Assembly (NCBI GenBank): GCA_018623675.1
Contig: JAAZVJ010000075.1
Location: forward strand, 1-5,744
Direction of reading: 5' to 3'
DNA from: Synechococcus sp. HW_metabat.54
GTDB taxonomy: Bacteria; Cyanobacteriota; Cyanobacteriia; PCC-6307; Cyanobiaceae
Length of the DNA stretch: 5,744 nt
Both the position numbers and the translations under genes were made by a program. Under the pieces are notes generated by a model that saw only the letters and a list, made by a program, of their open reading frames with translations, searched no databases and was not told the DNA's origin. Positions 5,679 through 5,744 of the stretch are shown piece by piece; position 1 is the first letter of the stretch; each line of letters opens with the position of its first letter.

Positions 5679-5744
5679 TTAGACCTCATCGTCGCTGCCG
5701 GGACTGTCCACCCCTTGGTGCAGCAGACCTTGGATGAAGGGATC
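5679..5744 (-). CDS. C-terminal end of an unidentified protein (runs off right edge)
   Basis: The minus strand is open from the window edge to a TAA at 5679-5681 and encodes the last 21 residues, DPFIQGLLHQGVDSPGSDDEV, less one residue at the cut end if the codon is shared. The end is acidic and low in complexity (SPGSDDEV), as is usual for a flexible C-terminus. The stop is only 3 bases before the DUF3285 start and its final codons hold that gene's ribosome binding site, which supports a real gene in the same operon. The fragment is too short for me to name. A gene such as phoH often lies near ybeY in bacteria, but nothing in these residues shows it. Confidence 0.6.
   Translation of the reverse strand, partial: DPFIQGLLHQGVDSPGSDDEV

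Noticed and set aside
4975..5682. A 235-residue plus-strand open frame antisense to ybeY and the DUF3285 gene.
   Set aside because: The minus-strand genes carry diagnostic motifs (YbeY zinc signature, DUF3285 core); the plus-strand translation has no recognisable domain and no ribosome binding site that I can support.

Overview
The window looks like a piece of a GC-rich cyanobacterial chromosome, most likely a picocyanobacterium of the Synechococcus/Cyanobium type. Three things point there: a DUF3285 small membrane protein (a family I know only from cyanobacteria), a cyanobacterial-type extracytoplasmic metallo-beta-lactamase-fold protein, and compact packing with ATGA start/stop overlaps. 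Only one perfect HIP1 octamer (GCGATCGC, 5619-5626) is present, which fits a lineage in which HIP1 is not strongly enriched. The taxonomic call is from gene content and style, not from a marker gene.

Layout. Positions 1-672 hold the first 224 codons of a SelO/YdiU-type protein adenylyltransferase on the minus strand; it runs off the left edge. A 153-base divergent spacer (673-825) follows. On the plus strand are a HisC-like PLP aminotransferase (826-1989) and an L-asparaginase (1986-3020), joined by an ATGA overlap. Five bases separate the asparaginase from the end of a convergent minus-strand cluster. In transcription order (right to left) that cluster is: the last 21 codons of an unidentified protein (5679-5744), DUF3285 protein (5442-5675), ybeY (4861-5445), dgkA (4398-4916), trpG (3790-4389) and a secreted MBL-fold protein (3026-3763). 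The gaps within it are 3, -4, -56, 8 and 26 bases, so one operon is likely.

The minus-strand cluster mixes 16S rRNA maturation (YbeY), lipid kinase recycling (DgkA), the glutaminase subunit for anthranilate/p-aminobenzoate synthesis (TrpG) and two poorly understood proteins. No single pathway explains it, and it reads as a compact housekeeping operon. The plus-strand pair (aminotransferase plus asparaginase) is a plausible amino-acid nitrogen unit. No RNA gene, CRISPR array, insertion sequence or phage gene was seen.

The points most worth a second look are the MBL-fold protein, whose HxHxDH metal motif is absent; the asparaginase, with Asn where Asp is usual in the second catalytic motif; the SelO N-terminal variant; and a hairpin that overlaps the likely ribosome binding site of the aminotransferase gene. 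I did not find a convincing new biological system here.
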